From: Sulfitobacter litoralis
GTDB taxonomy: Bacteria > Pseudomonadota > Alphaproteobacteria > Rhodobacterales > Rhodobacteraceae
DNA length: 64,000 bases
Reading direction: 5' to 3'
Assembly: GCF_900103185.1 (NCBI RefSeq)
Contig: NZ_FNJD01000019.1
Span: 1 to 64,000 of the forward strand
Shown here in pieces: positions 37,324 through 47,300 of the stretch. The notes under the pieces are model-generated. The model saw only the letters and a list, made by a program, of their open reading frames with translations. It made no database searches and was not told where the DNA came from. Position 1 is the stretch's first letter, and each line of letters opens with the position of its first letter. The translations under genes and the position numbers were made by a program.

Positions 37324-37568
37324 TGAAACCGGATAACCCTGCATAGAGGGTAAGCCACACCCAACTGGTGCTCTGCACCTAGCGCAACACACCCCTTTCA
37401 AAGCAGACCTTAAGTCAGAGAAAAAAACATACCGATCGAAAACGTGACCGCATTCAACTAGAGCGAACCCATATCTTAAGAACAATCGACCCTCGAAGGC
37501 AGACAGATCGGGCGGTAATCGAGCGCGCAGTTCAGCGGACTGAAGTTTTGAACAAGGCGACGGATCGT

Positions 37569-37976
37569 TCAGTTTTCAATAGGTGGATCGTTTGCTCGCC
37601 ACGCAGCCCATCTATGACGCTGGGATGCCGCAATGCGATCCCGACCTTCGGGCGTCTTTGGCCCCGTCGAGAGCCCTCCATGGGACCGGCAGCGTCGTTT
37701 TCCGGGGACAACCTTTGCTTTACACGCAGCACCGTTTCTTAGCTTAGCATCGCAGCTCGGACGTTGGTTTCTAGGCAGAGGTTGACGCTGCTCATCGAGG
37801 CCGATCTCTCTCAGGCGCTCACAGCCGAGCTCTAAGCAATGAACGCAGGCTCGCTGTTTGCTTTCATGCCATCCCGATGTGAATGAACATACACGCCACC
37901 AAGGGCGCTCTGGCTCTGAGGAGTTGGCCCGAGCAGCCTTAATAATTTGAGCGATGAAGCTAGGCGGTCGTCCCAT
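37569..37976 (-). CDS. Small basic protein with HGG-STGPKT motif
   Basis: A 135-aa protein starting MGRPPSFIAQIIKAARANS, with cysteines in LRNGAACKAKVVPGKRRCR directly followed by SHGGLSTGPKTPEGRDRIAA and QRHRWAAW. The Cys-rich plus HGG..TGP.T.EG pattern recurs in small proteins of alphaproteobacterial mobile elements. Its function is unknown; a DNA- or RNA-binding knuckle is possible. It is the only leftward-facing gene in the island. Confidence 0.5.
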   Translation of the reverse strand: MGRPPSFIAQIIKAARANSSEPERPWWRVCSFTSGWHESKQRACVHCLELGCERLREIGLDEQRQPLPRNQRPSCDAKLRNGAACKAKVVPGKRRCRSHGGLSTGPKTPEGRDRIAASQRHRWAAWRANDPPIEN

Positions 37977-38400
37977 ACCTAATGTTAACTTTTTTCAACA
38001 TCTGAGTAAAACCCTTTGTAGTGCGCCTGACATGAAATACCCGCCAGTTCTTGGAGCGTCCCAGCTGCTCGTGCCATGGTGGGAGTGTCAGCTATGCAGC
38101 CCTTTCCGGACCTCCGTTGTAGTGACCTCAACTGACTTTCTCGGCACTGAGCCCACCTTCTTGCCAGGCGCGGTGTACGTCCGGTCCCGGCCCTATGCCT
38201 CAAATCTTGCAGGGCTGACACCATGGGTTTTGGAGCGAGTATCTGCAAGCCAAGCCGACTGCTTCAGGCATTTCATGCCTATCGCAAGAAGTGGTTGCGG
38301 AAGCACATTTAGTCAGCAGCTGGCCGTCAAACCGAAATAGACCTCGACATGGCAGATAGAACTCTGAAGAGTTTCTGAAGCTTAACCTGGGGAACGGTCT
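37977..38400. other. island segment without a recognisable gene
   Basis: Short overlapping frames are present on both strands but none has a ribosome site or family-like sequence. It probably holds the promoter of the defence pair at 38401; GGGGAACGG lies shortly before that ATG. Confidence 0.5.
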
Positions 38401-39912
38401 ATGTACGCCGATAATGACTTTCAGCTACTGGAAGCGCGCACAGCTGATGTACGTGTGGAGATGCCATGGCGACGCAAGGACCGCCCATACATTAATCCTC
38501 ATGCAGTTTTCGAACGCAAGCCTCATGTTATCGGCGAACAGCACGAACATCTGACGGCAGTCATCGGAAAAAACGGAGCTGGTAAATCCCATCTCTTAAG
38601 CGCAATCGTTCAGACATTCCTGCGCCTCGAAGAGTTGCATCTAGGTAAGAGACAAAAGATCAGGGATGACCTGCCGCTGGAACTTCTGGTCTATCGCGTG
38701 GATGGCAATCACTGCACGGTCGTGAAGACAGGGCGTCATTCGATTAGCATTCAGGTGAACGGTAACGAAGTTTCTCCAAGAGATCTTCCTTTACCCAAGC
38801 GGATAGTCGCGCTGACCATCAGCCCATTTGACAAGTTCCCACTACCCCGAATCTTACATCGCTCGGTGGTTCAAGTTGATGCTGCATCATCAATGTACCA
38901 ATATCTCGGTCTGCGCGATAATTTCGGGAAGGCATCAATCCGGACGCTTTTGTTCCGCTCCTTAAGCAGCCTGTTCGATACAACAGATAACAGTTCTCTC
39001 AGATTGAGTAACATTGGTGCAGTGTTCGAATTTCTCGGCATGAGACCGATGGTTAACGTTATCTACCGATTCAGAGAAAGGTCCATGCTCCATGATATTG
39101 CGAGCGGGCTCGATCCTTACGCCGATGGCGAGATGTCTTATACGAAAAGGCGTCTGCTAGAAGATATTTCTCGAAGCGGCATTTCGTCATCCACCCTGCA
39201 ATTGCTAGCAAAACTTGTTCTCAGGGAAGCTAAAGGAAACCGTATCGAAACGCACGCAGACCTAGAGACCGGATTTCAGGATCCCTTGTTTCTTGATCTA
39301 CAGCCGTTACGCCGAGCAGGCCTCCTTAGTATGTCTGGCGTTGAAATTGAGCTCAAGGACGGCGGTCCGACCGACCTTCTTCAGGCAAGTTCAGGTCAGC
39401 TGAGCATGGTCTCTGCGCTTATCGCGCTCGCATCTGTCATCGAGAACGGCAGTTTGGTGCTCATCGATGAGCCAGAACTCAGCCTGCATCCCGAGTGGCA
39501 GGTGAAGTACATCGATTTGCTGCTGCGCACTTTCGCTCGTTACCATGGTTGTCACTTCGTAGTGGCAACGCACTCACCCATGGTGATCTCCGAGTTGCCT
39601 GATCATGCCGAAGTAATCTCGCTCGACCAAGAAAAGCTGCCATCTACCAAGGAACTGCAGGGACAATCGGCAGACTATCTCCTGGCTGAAGTCTTCGGTG
39701 CGCCGACTTCAAACAATCTTCACGTCCGAGACCGTGTCGTCACTGCGCTACGTATGATCGCAAACGGGGATGTGAATACCAAGGCTTTTGAGGAAGCGCT
39801 TGCTGATTTGCGTAAATTTGCTACCGAGTTGGAGCCAGACGATCCGGCAGCTGAACTGATTAAAAATGTAGAAGAAGCTGCGAGGGACGCAGGGACTGAG
39901 ACGCAGTCATGA
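38401..39912 (+). CDS. PtuA-like AAA ATPase of a Septu-type defence pair
   Basis: A 503-aa SMC/ABC-like ATPase. Walker A GKNGAGKS is at residues 56-63. A signature-like SSGQLSMVSALIAL comes before Walker B LVLIDEPELSLHPEW (Asp356, Glu357), and switch His391 lies in VVATHSP. The long middle region is probably a coiled coil and effector contact. The gene overlaps the HNH nuclease gene by ATGA, the arrangement of PtuA-PtuB in Septu anti-phage systems and some retron effectors. No reverse transcriptase is nearby. Its lower GC and less biased codons contrast with the core genes. Confidence 0.85.
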   Translation: MYADNDFQLLEARTADVRVEMPWRRKDRPYINPHAVFERKPHVIGEQHEHLTAVIGKNGAGKSHLLSAIVQTFLRLEELHLGKRQKIRDDLPLELLVYRVDGNHCTVVKTGRHSISIQVNGNEVSPRDLPLPKRIVALTISPFDKFPLPRILHRSVVQVDAASSMYQYLGLRDNFGKASIRTLLFRSLSSLFDTTDNSSLRLSNIGAVFEFLGMRPMVNVIYRFRERSMLHDIASGLDPYADGEMSYTKRRLLEDISRSGISSSTLQLLAKLVLREAKGNRIETHADLETGFQDPLFLDLQPLRRAGLLSMSGVEIELKDGGPTDLLQASSGQLSMVSALIALASVIENGSLVLIDEPELSLHPEWQVKYIDLLLRTFARYHGCHFVVATHSPMVISELPDHAEVISLDQEKLPSTKELQGQSADYLLAEVFGAPTSNNLHVRDRVVTALRMIANGDVNTKAFEEALADLRKFATELEPDDPAAELIKNVEEAARDAGTETQS

Positions 39913-40556
39913 ATCCAATTAAATACGGCGCAGCGTGCCAAGCACTGGTTGATACTTTCAATGCACTTGAGTCTGGGCAAAAGGACCACAATCACTGGGG
40001 CGATGTCGCCATGAATGCTGTCCGTGCGGAGATCAAAGATCATTATATCGCCGAGCAGAACCGCCGATGCTGTTATTGTGGACGCGAGTACCCGACTGAC
40101 AACAAGGCGGTCTGGGACGGTGAGCACATTATCGCCAAGAGTGTCGCGCCACACTTCATGTTTGAGCCATGCAATCTGGCGGCATCATGCAAGGACTGCA
40201 ACATCGCCAAAGGAGAAGATGAAGTCCGCACCAATCCTAGGCGCAAGTCATTTTCTGATCAGTCAAAGCACTACAGAATCGTCCATCCACACTTTGACAA
40301 CTATGATGACCATATCCGGTGGTATGGGGACGTAGTTAAGCCACTCTCACCAAAGGGGGGCGAGCTCGTTGGCATGTGCAAGCTTTGGCGCTTTGGGGTC
40401 ACCAAGGCTGGGGCCGAAGTGGCACCGCCTAACGCTTTGGTGGACGGGATGATCGGCGTCATGATGGACCCCCAGGCCGACGCTGTAACCAAGGCAGTCG
40501 CTATCGAAGGGTACAAAGCATATGTGAGGGCGCAGCCGCAGAAGGCGGCGGACTAA
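39909..40556 (+). CDS. PtuB-like HNH endonuclease of the Septu-type pair
   Basis: A 215-aa nuclease. Zinc-knuckle cysteines are in RRCCYCGRE (Cys54, Cys57) and CKDC (Cys94, Cys97). They bracket the HNH core DGEHIIAKSVAP (His73) and EPCNLAASC (Asn89). It is translationally coupled to the ATPase gene. In Septu, PtuA and PtuB form a complex that cleaves nucleic acid on phage infection. That role is inferred from synteny and domain pairing. Confidence 0.85.
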   Translation: MNPIKYGAACQALVDTFNALESGQKDHNHWGDVAMNAVRAEIKDHYIAEQNRRCCYCGREYPTDNKAVWDGEHIIAKSVAPHFMFEPCNLAASCKDCNIAKGEDEVRTNPRRKSFSDQSKHYRIVHPHFDNYDDHIRWYGDVVKPLSPKGGELVGMCKLWRFGVTKAGAEVAPPNALVDGMIGVMMDPQADAVTKAVAIEGYKAYVRAQPQKAAD

Positions 40557-40620
40557 GGCTTCGGAAGGCACCGCGCTATGCTCGCAAGAGGCAGAGCGAG
40601 CAATTTAGTCTCACCCCCCT

Positions 40621-40643
40621 GCTACAATTGCTACACCTGCTAC
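40621..40643. repeat. GCTAC iteron array, left
   Basis: GCTAC begins at 40621, 40630 and 40639, an exact 9-bp period, in the non-coding segment between ptuB-like and alpA-like genes. The same motif and period recur at 43991-44049 on the other side of the replication genes. Confidence 0.65.
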
Positions 40644-40855
40644 TCTGCGTCAAATCCCCTATCAGGCTAAACCAACAACATGTAGTGAGTGTATATTTGT
40701 GCGCCACTATAGCTTGCGCTGGCTCTTTCCGTTTGTTAACGTCTTTCCTATAAGCGCGCATGACGTGCGCTCGTTGCCCCATTTGGGGCTTTCCCCTCGG
40801 GGGCGAGCAACGTCACGACTGCGTTCCGTCCTCAAAGCAAAAAGGACGGCACGTT

Positions 40856-41056
40856 ATGTCAAACAATCCACAGACCGAAAAGTATCTGACCCTTAATGAG
40901 GTCAGCATAAAGCTGGGTAACCGGTCCCGTGCGGCAATTTACAATGACATGGCCTCTGGGCGATTGCCAAAGCCTTTGAAATTGGGCGGGCGGCTTTACT
41001 GGCCAGAGGGCGAACTCGACGCCCATCTGCGCAATCTGCGCGACAAGGTTGCTTAA
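40856..41056 (+). CDS. AlpA-like helix-turn-helix regulator
   Basis: A 66-aa MerR/AlpA-type HTH protein: YLTLNEVSIKLGNRSRAAIYNDMASGRLPKPLKLGGRLYW covers nearly the whole fold. AlpA of P4-like elements activates integrase or excision, so it may control the island's excision or its replication genes. It heads the run alpA-41058-primase-DUF3987. A small hairpin, CCGTCC...GGACGG, precedes the start. Confidence 0.88.
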   Translation: MSNNPQTEKYLTLNEVSIKLGNRSRAAIYNDMASGRLPKPLKLGGRLYWPEGELDAHLRNLRDKVA

Positions 41057-41057
41057 T

Positions 41058-41558
41058 ATGAGCGGCGGAAAAGAGGAGGCCCGGGTCCTGTTGGCGCAGG
41101 AACCGGGCCGGGTAAATTGCCAAGCGGTAGCGGCTGACACCCAAATCGTAGCACAACGTAAACCAGCGCGCCACACCGGTGGCACCCCATACACTGGCAG
41201 TACAAAGGTTGACTGCGCTCTTGCCATTGTTGTTTCTGGCTGTGTGCAATGGGCCCTCAACCAGTTGCGTAAAGCGGGCGCTATGGGCTGTAAGTCTATC
41301 GACAAACCGTCACCACGCATGGCGGCTTATGACCTTTCCTTGCGCGGCATGGGCTTTGAAATCGAAACCATCACCGAAGCGCCGGAACGCGATCATGTAG
41401 GGCGTCATGCACGGAATGCTTTGCGCTCTGGCGTCTCCCTCGGCCGTAACTGGGGGGCCGGTGCGACCAAACTTCAATTCGCTTTCCTAATGCGTGCTCA
41501 TGGGCTGACCGAAGCGCAGGCACACGCATTGGCTGTCTTGATCTGGGGGGCTATGTAA
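41058..41558 (+). CDS. Possible winged-helix protein of the island replication module
   Basis: A 166-aa protein whose middle (SPRMAAYDLSLRGMGFEIET) resembles winged-helix proteins of mobile elements. It starts one base after alpA and shares one base with the primase-like gene, so it belongs to the same transcript. The C-terminal part (LMRAHGLTEAQAHALAVLIWGAM) is helical. Function unknown; initiation or regulation is plausible. Confidence 0.65.
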   Translation: MSGGKEEARVLLAQEPGRVNCQAVAADTQIVAQRKPARHTGGTPYTGSTKVDCALAIVVSGCVQWALNQLRKAGAMGCKSIDKPSPRMAAYDLSLRGMGFEIETITEAPERDHVGRHARNALRSGVSLGRNWGAGATKLQFAFLMRAHGLTEAQAHALAVLIWGAM

Positions 41559-42439
41559 TGATGGATGCAAAGCACCTGACCCAAACCCTTCACGGGAAAT
41601 GGTATGGCCGCTACGGTTGCGCTCCATGTCCTGTTTGCCAATTCGAGGGTCGCAAGACACAGAACGCGCTGACCTTGGCTGATGGCAGTGGCGGCGAGCT
41701 GTTGTTGCATTGCAAGAAGACTGGTTGCAACTATCGCGACATTACGACAACGGCGGGCATCACGCAGGGCACCTACACGCCACCTGATCGAGCACTCATT
41801 GCTCAGCGCGCGGCAGAACAGCGCAAAGCAGATGCAAAGCGCGCACAACAGGCGCAGCGGGTATGGTTGGGCGCGCGGCCCATCGCTGGCACTGTTGCCG
41901 AAAATTATCTTAGGGGACGGGGCATTTCCTGCGCACTCCCCGAAATCCTGCGCTTTGACCCACAATGCTGGCATCTCTCAGGCAAATGCTATCCCGCTTT
42001 GGTGGCATTGGTAGAGGGAGGCGCAGGCTTTGCCGTGCATCGTACCTACCTTCGAGATGATGGCAGCCGCAAGGCCGATGTAACCCCACCAAAAGCAATG
42101 CTTGGCGCGGTAAAGGGGGGGGCCGTGCGCCTGTCTGATGACACTGGCCCCCTTGTGGTGGCAGAAGGCATTGAAACCGCGTTGAGCCTCTCCAGCGGGC
42201 TGTTGCGTACCCCTGCGACCGTCTGGGCCGCGCTGTCTACATCGGGGATGCGTGGCGCGCACCTTCCCGACACGCCAGGGCGGCTGACCATCGCCCCCGA
42301 TGGCGACACGGCAGGCCGTGAAGCCGCAAACGCATTGGCCGCACGCGCTCACGCATTGGGCTGGCAGGTATCGCTTTTGCCTGCCCCTGTTGGCCGCGAC
42401 TGGAACGACATTCTGACCATGAAAGGGGAAGCCGCATGA
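41558..42439 (+). CDS. Primase-like protein with zinc ribbon and Toprim domain
   Basis: A 293-aa protein. The N-terminal zinc ribbon has CAPCPVC and, 26-31 residues later, HCKKTGC. A DUF7146-like helical region follows, then a Toprim domain with the acidic motif LVVAEGIETALSLSSG and IAPDGDTAGREAA. This is the layout of the short primases found with DUF3987 helicase-like proteins in integrative elements. The stop overlaps the next gene by 4 bases. Confidence 0.88.
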   Translation: MMDAKHLTQTLHGKWYGRYGCAPCPVCQFEGRKTQNALTLADGSGGELLLHCKKTGCNYRDITTTAGITQGTYTPPDRALIAQRAAEQRKADAKRAQQAQRVWLGARPIAGTVAENYLRGRGISCALPEILRFDPQCWHLSGKCYPALVALVEGGAGFAVHRTYLRDDGSRKADVTPPKAMLGAVKGGAVRLSDDTGPLVVAEGIETALSLSSGLLRTPATVWAALSTSGMRGAHLPDTPGRLTIAPDGDTAGREAANALAARAHALGWQVSLLPAPVGRDWNDILTMKGEAA

Positions 42440-43932
42440 AAGCGCCCCAAGCAATTCAATACACGCCCGAAGGACCACAACCGCTCGTGCGCGAAATTGC
42501 CCTCGGCGCGGCCTATCCCGTACACGCTCTGGGGCCGCTGCGCGAGGCCGTTGAGGCGGTGCAAGGTATCACACAAGCCCCACTCGCGATCCCGGCACAA
42601 TCGGCGCTAGCAGTGGCGTCACTGGCCGTGCAGGGCTTCGCCGATGTTGAAACGCTCGGCGGACCACGGGCCTTGTCACTCTATGCGTTGACCATAGCGC
42701 GAAGCGGGGAACGGAAGTCAGCCTGCGATGCCCCGCTGATCAGCCCACTGCGCAAGCACGAGCAAGACAAAGCGAAAGCACAGCGCGACGACATGCAAAG
42801 CTGGATCAATAAGCAAGCACTCTGGAAGGGGGAGCGCGACCGCATCCTTTCGGAGGCAAAGAGAGCCAAGGGCGAGAAGCGCACGGCGGCACAAGCCGAC
42901 CTCGAAGCTCTGGGACCGGAACCGGCTGCGCCCCCATCAGCTGACCGAACTGTGACCGAACCGACCTTCGAAGGGCTGACCAAGCTTTTTGCGACGGGAC
43001 AACCGAGCCTTGGCCTTTTCTCGGATGAAGGCGGACAATTCTTGGGTGGACACGCCATGAACAGCGACAACCGCCAAAAGACGCTCGCGGCGTTGAATGA
43101 CCTCTGGCAGGGGAACCCGATCCGCCGGACGCGCTCGGGCGATGGACACGCGACGCTCTACGGGCGACGCCTGGCCGTGCATCTGATGGTACAGCCGACC
43201 GTTGCGCGCAGCTTCATGGCTGACCCGCTTGCGGCGGATACGGGCTTTTTGCCCCGCTTCCTGATGTGCGAACCGCCCAGCGCCATCGGAACCCGGATGC
43301 AAGCGAACGCGCGCCGCGATGACATGGCGCTTGAGGCATTCGGGGCACGGCTGCACGCCATCCTCGACACAGATATGCCGATGGACCCGGACACCTGCGA
43401 ATTGCAGCCCCGCGTCCTTGGGCTTGCCCCCGACTCCCGCATACTCTTGGCAAGCTTTGCCGACGCAACTGAAGCTGCGCAAGCACCCGGTGGTGACTTG
43501 GCGCACATCCCCGGGACGGCATCAAAGGCGGCGGAACAGGCGGCACGCATTGCAGGCGTGCTGACCCTGTGGCACGATCTCGAAGCCCGTCAGGTGCAGC
43601 CCAGCGACATGGCCGACGCCATCATGCTGGCGAAATATTACCTGTCCGAAGCTTCACGGCTGGCGAGCGCTGCAACGGTATCTGCAGAAATCGACAAAGC
43701 CGAAAACCTGCGGCGGTGGCTATTGGAAAGCTGGCAGCATCGAGAAGTGATGGTACGCGATGTGGTGCAAATGGGGCCGAACGCACTGCGTGAGACACCA
43801 AAGGCACGGGCAGCGCTGGGCATCCTCGAAAAGCATGGATGGTTGGTGCGACTGGACGCGGGCACGGTAGTGCGTGGGGCTGCGCGAGCCGAAGCCTGGG
43901 TCATCGTGCCGGGCCGTGCCGATGTGGTTTGA
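42436..43932 (+). CDS. DUF3987 domain replication protein
   Basis: A 498-aa protein with YALTIARSGERKSACDAPLISPL at about residues 84-106, a P-loop-like replacement in this family. GLFSDEGGQFLGGHAMN and LYGRRLAVHLMVQPTVA follow further on. DUF3987 proteins take the helicase position next to Toprim primases in mobile elements. The last 100 residues form a winged-helix-like tail (LGILEKHGWLVRLDAG). Right after its stop lies the inverted GCTAC/GTAGC array. Confidence 0.88.
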   Translation: MKAPQAIQYTPEGPQPLVREIALGAAYPVHALGPLREAVEAVQGITQAPLAIPAQSALAVASLAVQGFADVETLGGPRALSLYALTIARSGERKSACDAPLISPLRKHEQDKAKAQRDDMQSWINKQALWKGERDRILSEAKRAKGEKRTAAQADLEALGPEPAAPPSADRTVTEPTFEGLTKLFATGQPSLGLFSDEGGQFLGGHAMNSDNRQKTLAALNDLWQGNPIRRTRSGDGHATLYGRRLAVHLMVQPTVARSFMADPLAADTGFLPRFLMCEPPSAIGTRMQANARRDDMALEAFGARLHAILDTDMPMDPDTCELQPRVLGLAPDSRILLASFADATEAAQAPGGDLAHIPGTASKAAEQAARIAGVLTLWHDLEARQVQPSDMADAIMLAKYYLSEASRLASAATVSAEIDKAENLRRWLLESWQHREVMVRDVVQMGPNALRETPKARAALGILEKHGWLVRLDAGTVVRGAARAEAWVIVPGRADVV

Positions 43933-43990
43933 CGCGCAAGCCAAAGTCGCAAAGCTGGGTGAGTTTGGCAAAAGAAAAACCTGCTCCCCT

Positions 43991-44049
43991 GGTACACTCG
44001 CTACATCTGCTACACCGCGCCCCTTTGTAGCGATTGTAGCGGATGTAGC
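43991..44049. repeat. inverted GCTACA/TGTAGC iteron array, right
   Basis: Copies at 43991 (GGTAC variant), 44000 and 44009 read GCTAC. Copies at 44027, 44036 and 44045 read GTAGC. All keep a 9-bp period within each arm, and the two arms face each other across about 13 bases. The outer arms can also pair as a hairpin. The array lies just after the DUF3987 gene. The rest of 43933-44347 holds no supported gene. Confidence 0.7.
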
Positions 44050-44347
44050 GACGCCACCCGGCGACGATAGCGATTTCTGCGACACCAGCCCAGCGCACTG
44101 CCCTGCCCGTCGCAAAGCCTGATGCTCTCCCACATGGCCTAGCTATCAACGGAAGCCCCCGCACATGGACCGGTCGCATTGTGTCGCTGGACGAATGGCG
44201 CGGGCTTCCGGAATGGGAACGGCACGTGCCAAATGAGCGGCACTGTTGCGGCATATCAAGGCAATGGCAAAAGCCTGAATAGCAAAGACCCTTTCGTTCT
44301 TCGCACTACCGTTGCAAGAATGAACCCGGACAAAAAGGGGCAGGGTT

Positions 44348-47300
44348 TTGCAGATCGAAGAATTTATCGACCGCTGGAAATGCTCTGGCGGCAGTGAACG
44401 AGCTAATTTCCAGACGTTCGCGAATGAATTATGCGATGCTCTGAGCATTGAACGTCCTGCGCCTGCAAAGGAAACGGCAGCCGCTAATTCCTATTGTTTC
44501 GAACACCCCGTGACGTTTATTCACACGGGCACGCAATCGCGGGGGTTTATCGACCTTTACCGCGCCAAACACTTTGTGATGGAAGCCAAGCAGGGCGTGG
44601 GCGGCAGTCAACCCGACACCAATGCCCAGCCCAGCCTTATGCCAGACTTGCCCAGCGCCACCCGCAAGGGGCATGGCACGCGCGGCACAAGGCGGTGGGA
44701 TGACACAATGCTGCGCGCCCGTTCGCAGGCCGACGGCTATGCCCGTGCCGTGTCGCGCGATGACGGCTGGCCGCCCTTCCTGCTGATTGTGGACGTGGGC
44801 CATGTGATCGAAGTCTATGCGGATTTCTCGGGCCAGGGCCAAGGCTACACACAGTATCCGGACGGCAACCGCTACCGGATCACGATGGATGATCTGCGCG
44901 ACCCGAAAACCCAAGAGCGCCTGCGCATGATCTGGACCGACCCGCACGCGCTCGATCCCTCAAAAATTGCCGCGCAGGTCACCCGTGAAGTAGCCGACCG
45001 ACTGGCGGCACTAGGCAAATCCTTCGAAGGGCAAGGTCACGAACCCGAAGCGGTCGCGCGTTTCCTGATGCGGTGCCTGTTCACCATGTTTGCCGAAGAT
45101 GTGGACCTGATCCCGCATGGCAGCTTTACGAAATTGCTCAAACGCCTGCGCGGGCATCCTGAACATGCCGCCCAGTCGCTCAAGGGCCTTTGGGAAACAA
45201 TGAACACCGGCGGCTTTTCCCAAGCCCTGATGATTGACCTGATGCGCTTCAACGGGGGCCTGTTCAAGGACGCAGACGCCCTACCCCTATCCGAAGTGCA
45301 ACTGTCCCTGCTGATCGACGCCGCCGAAAAGGATTGGCGTGAGGTGGAACCGGCCATTTTCGGCACCCTGCTAGAACGTGCATTGGACAAACGCCAGCGC
45401 CACAAGCTGGGCGCGCACTACACGCCGCGCGCCTATGTGGAACGGCTGGTGGTGCCAACCATCATGGACCCGCTGCGCAGCGACTGGCGCGATGTGCAGG
45501 CGGCGGCTGTGACACTGGCCACCCAAGGGCGCGAGGATGAAGCCCGCGATGCTGTGCGCGCCTTTCACGCATCCCTATGCGAAATCCGCGTGCTGGACCC
45601 GGCCTGCGGATCGGGTAACTTCCTTTACGTGGCCCTTGAAATGATGAAACGGATGGAAGGCGAAGTCACCGCCCTGCTGGCCGAATTGGGCGAGGATCAG
45701 GGCGCACTATCACTGGCAGGGCATACCGTGGACCCGCACCAATTCCTTGGCATCGAATTAAACCCTTGGGCGGCGGCGGTGGCCGAACTCGTTCTGTGGA
45801 TCGGCTATCTGCAATGGCATTTCCGTACCCACGGCAAAGCCAGCCCTTCTGAGCCTGTCCTGCGCGATTTTCGAAATATCGAAAACCGCGATGCAGTGCT
45901 GACCTATGCGGGCACCCAAGCGAGGCTGGATGATGCGGGCGAGCCGGTCACCCGCTGGGACGGGCAGACCTTCACCGTGCATCCCGTCACGGGCGAACAG
46001 GTGCCAGATCCAGAGGCGCGCACGGCCGTGCTGGACTATCTCAAGCCCCAGCCCGCCAAATGGCCAGAGGCGCAATTCATCGTCGGCAACCCGCCTTTTA
46101 TCGGGGCGAGCCGGATGCGCGAGAGCTTGGGCGATGGCTATGCCGAAGCCTTGTGGAAGGGATATCCGAAAATGCCACACAGCGCCGATTTCGTCATGTT
46201 CTGGTGGGAAAAGGCCGCATTGGCCGCGCGCGACTGGAAATCGGCAACGGCCAAGGGCACCCGGCGTTTCGGCTTGATCACGACCAATTCCCTCCGCCAG
46301 ACCTTTAACCGCAAGGTGCTGGCACCGCATCTGGCAGACCCAAAAACGGGGCTGTCGCTGACCTATGCCATTCCCGACCACCCTTGGGTGGATGCGGGCG
46401 ATGGCGCGGCAGTGCGTATTGCCATGACGGTGGCCGAAAAGGGCCGCTCGCCGGGGCGACTGCTGACCGTGACGGAGGACGTCAAAGGGGTAAGCGAGGC
46501 CGATGGCCGTTTGGTACGGTTTGATATCCAGAAGGGCAAGATATTCGCCAATCTCCGCATCGGAGCGGATGTGGCGGGGGCAGAGCCTTTGAAGGCCAAT
46601 GAAGGACTTTCGACGCGTGGAGTGATGCTTTTTGGGGGTGGTTTTATTTTGACCGAAGAACAAGCCTTTGCGCTTGGACTTGGCGTTGATGAAAAGGCCT
46701 CCCAAGTTATTAAGCAGTATCGAAATGGGCGCGACCTACTCGGCGTTTCAAGAGGACTTTATGTTATTGACCTTGTAGGACTGACGGAAGAGCAAGTGCG
46801 CCGTAACATGCCCAAGGTTTACCAACATGTGCGTGATAACGTTTGGCCCGAGCGTCAACAAAACAACCGCGAAAGCCGCAAGCGAAATTGGTGGATTTTC
46901 GGTGAAGCGCTTGCTCCTTTCAGGCCAGCGCTGGAAACTGTAAATCGCTACATCGTCACGGTGGAAACTGCGAAACATCGCTCCTTTCAATTTCTTGATC
47001 GGCAGATACTGCCAGATAACAAGCTTGTTGCAATTGCACTTGATGACGCTTCAATTTTGGCCGTGCTTTCGTCTCGGCAGCATGTCTCTTGGTCACTATC
47101 AGCCGGAAGCTGGCTTGGCGTAGGCAATGACCCCGTTTACGCGAAATCAAAATGCTTCGACCCTTTTCCGTTGCCGAACCTGACCGACGCCCAGAAAACC
47201 TATCTGCGCAGCCTTGGAGAACAGCTCGACGCGCACCGCAAGGACCGCCAAGCGGCCCACCCCAAGCTGACCCTCACTCAGATGTACAACGTGCTGGAAA

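Noticed and set aside
37954-38340. 128-codon frame before the PtuA-like gene
   Set aside because: Overlaps the start of a better-supported minus-strand gene and shows no domain-like pattern.
40621-44049. CRISPR array
   Set aside because: The repeats are 5-6 bases with a 9-bp period, far too short for CRISPR repeats and spacers; no cas genes are present in the window.
44100-44282. frame reading ...TWTGRIVSLDEWRGLPEWERH before the MmeI-like gene
   Set aside because: The sequence looks protein-like, but no ATG, GTG or TTG start is available upstream; it may be a decayed small gene.
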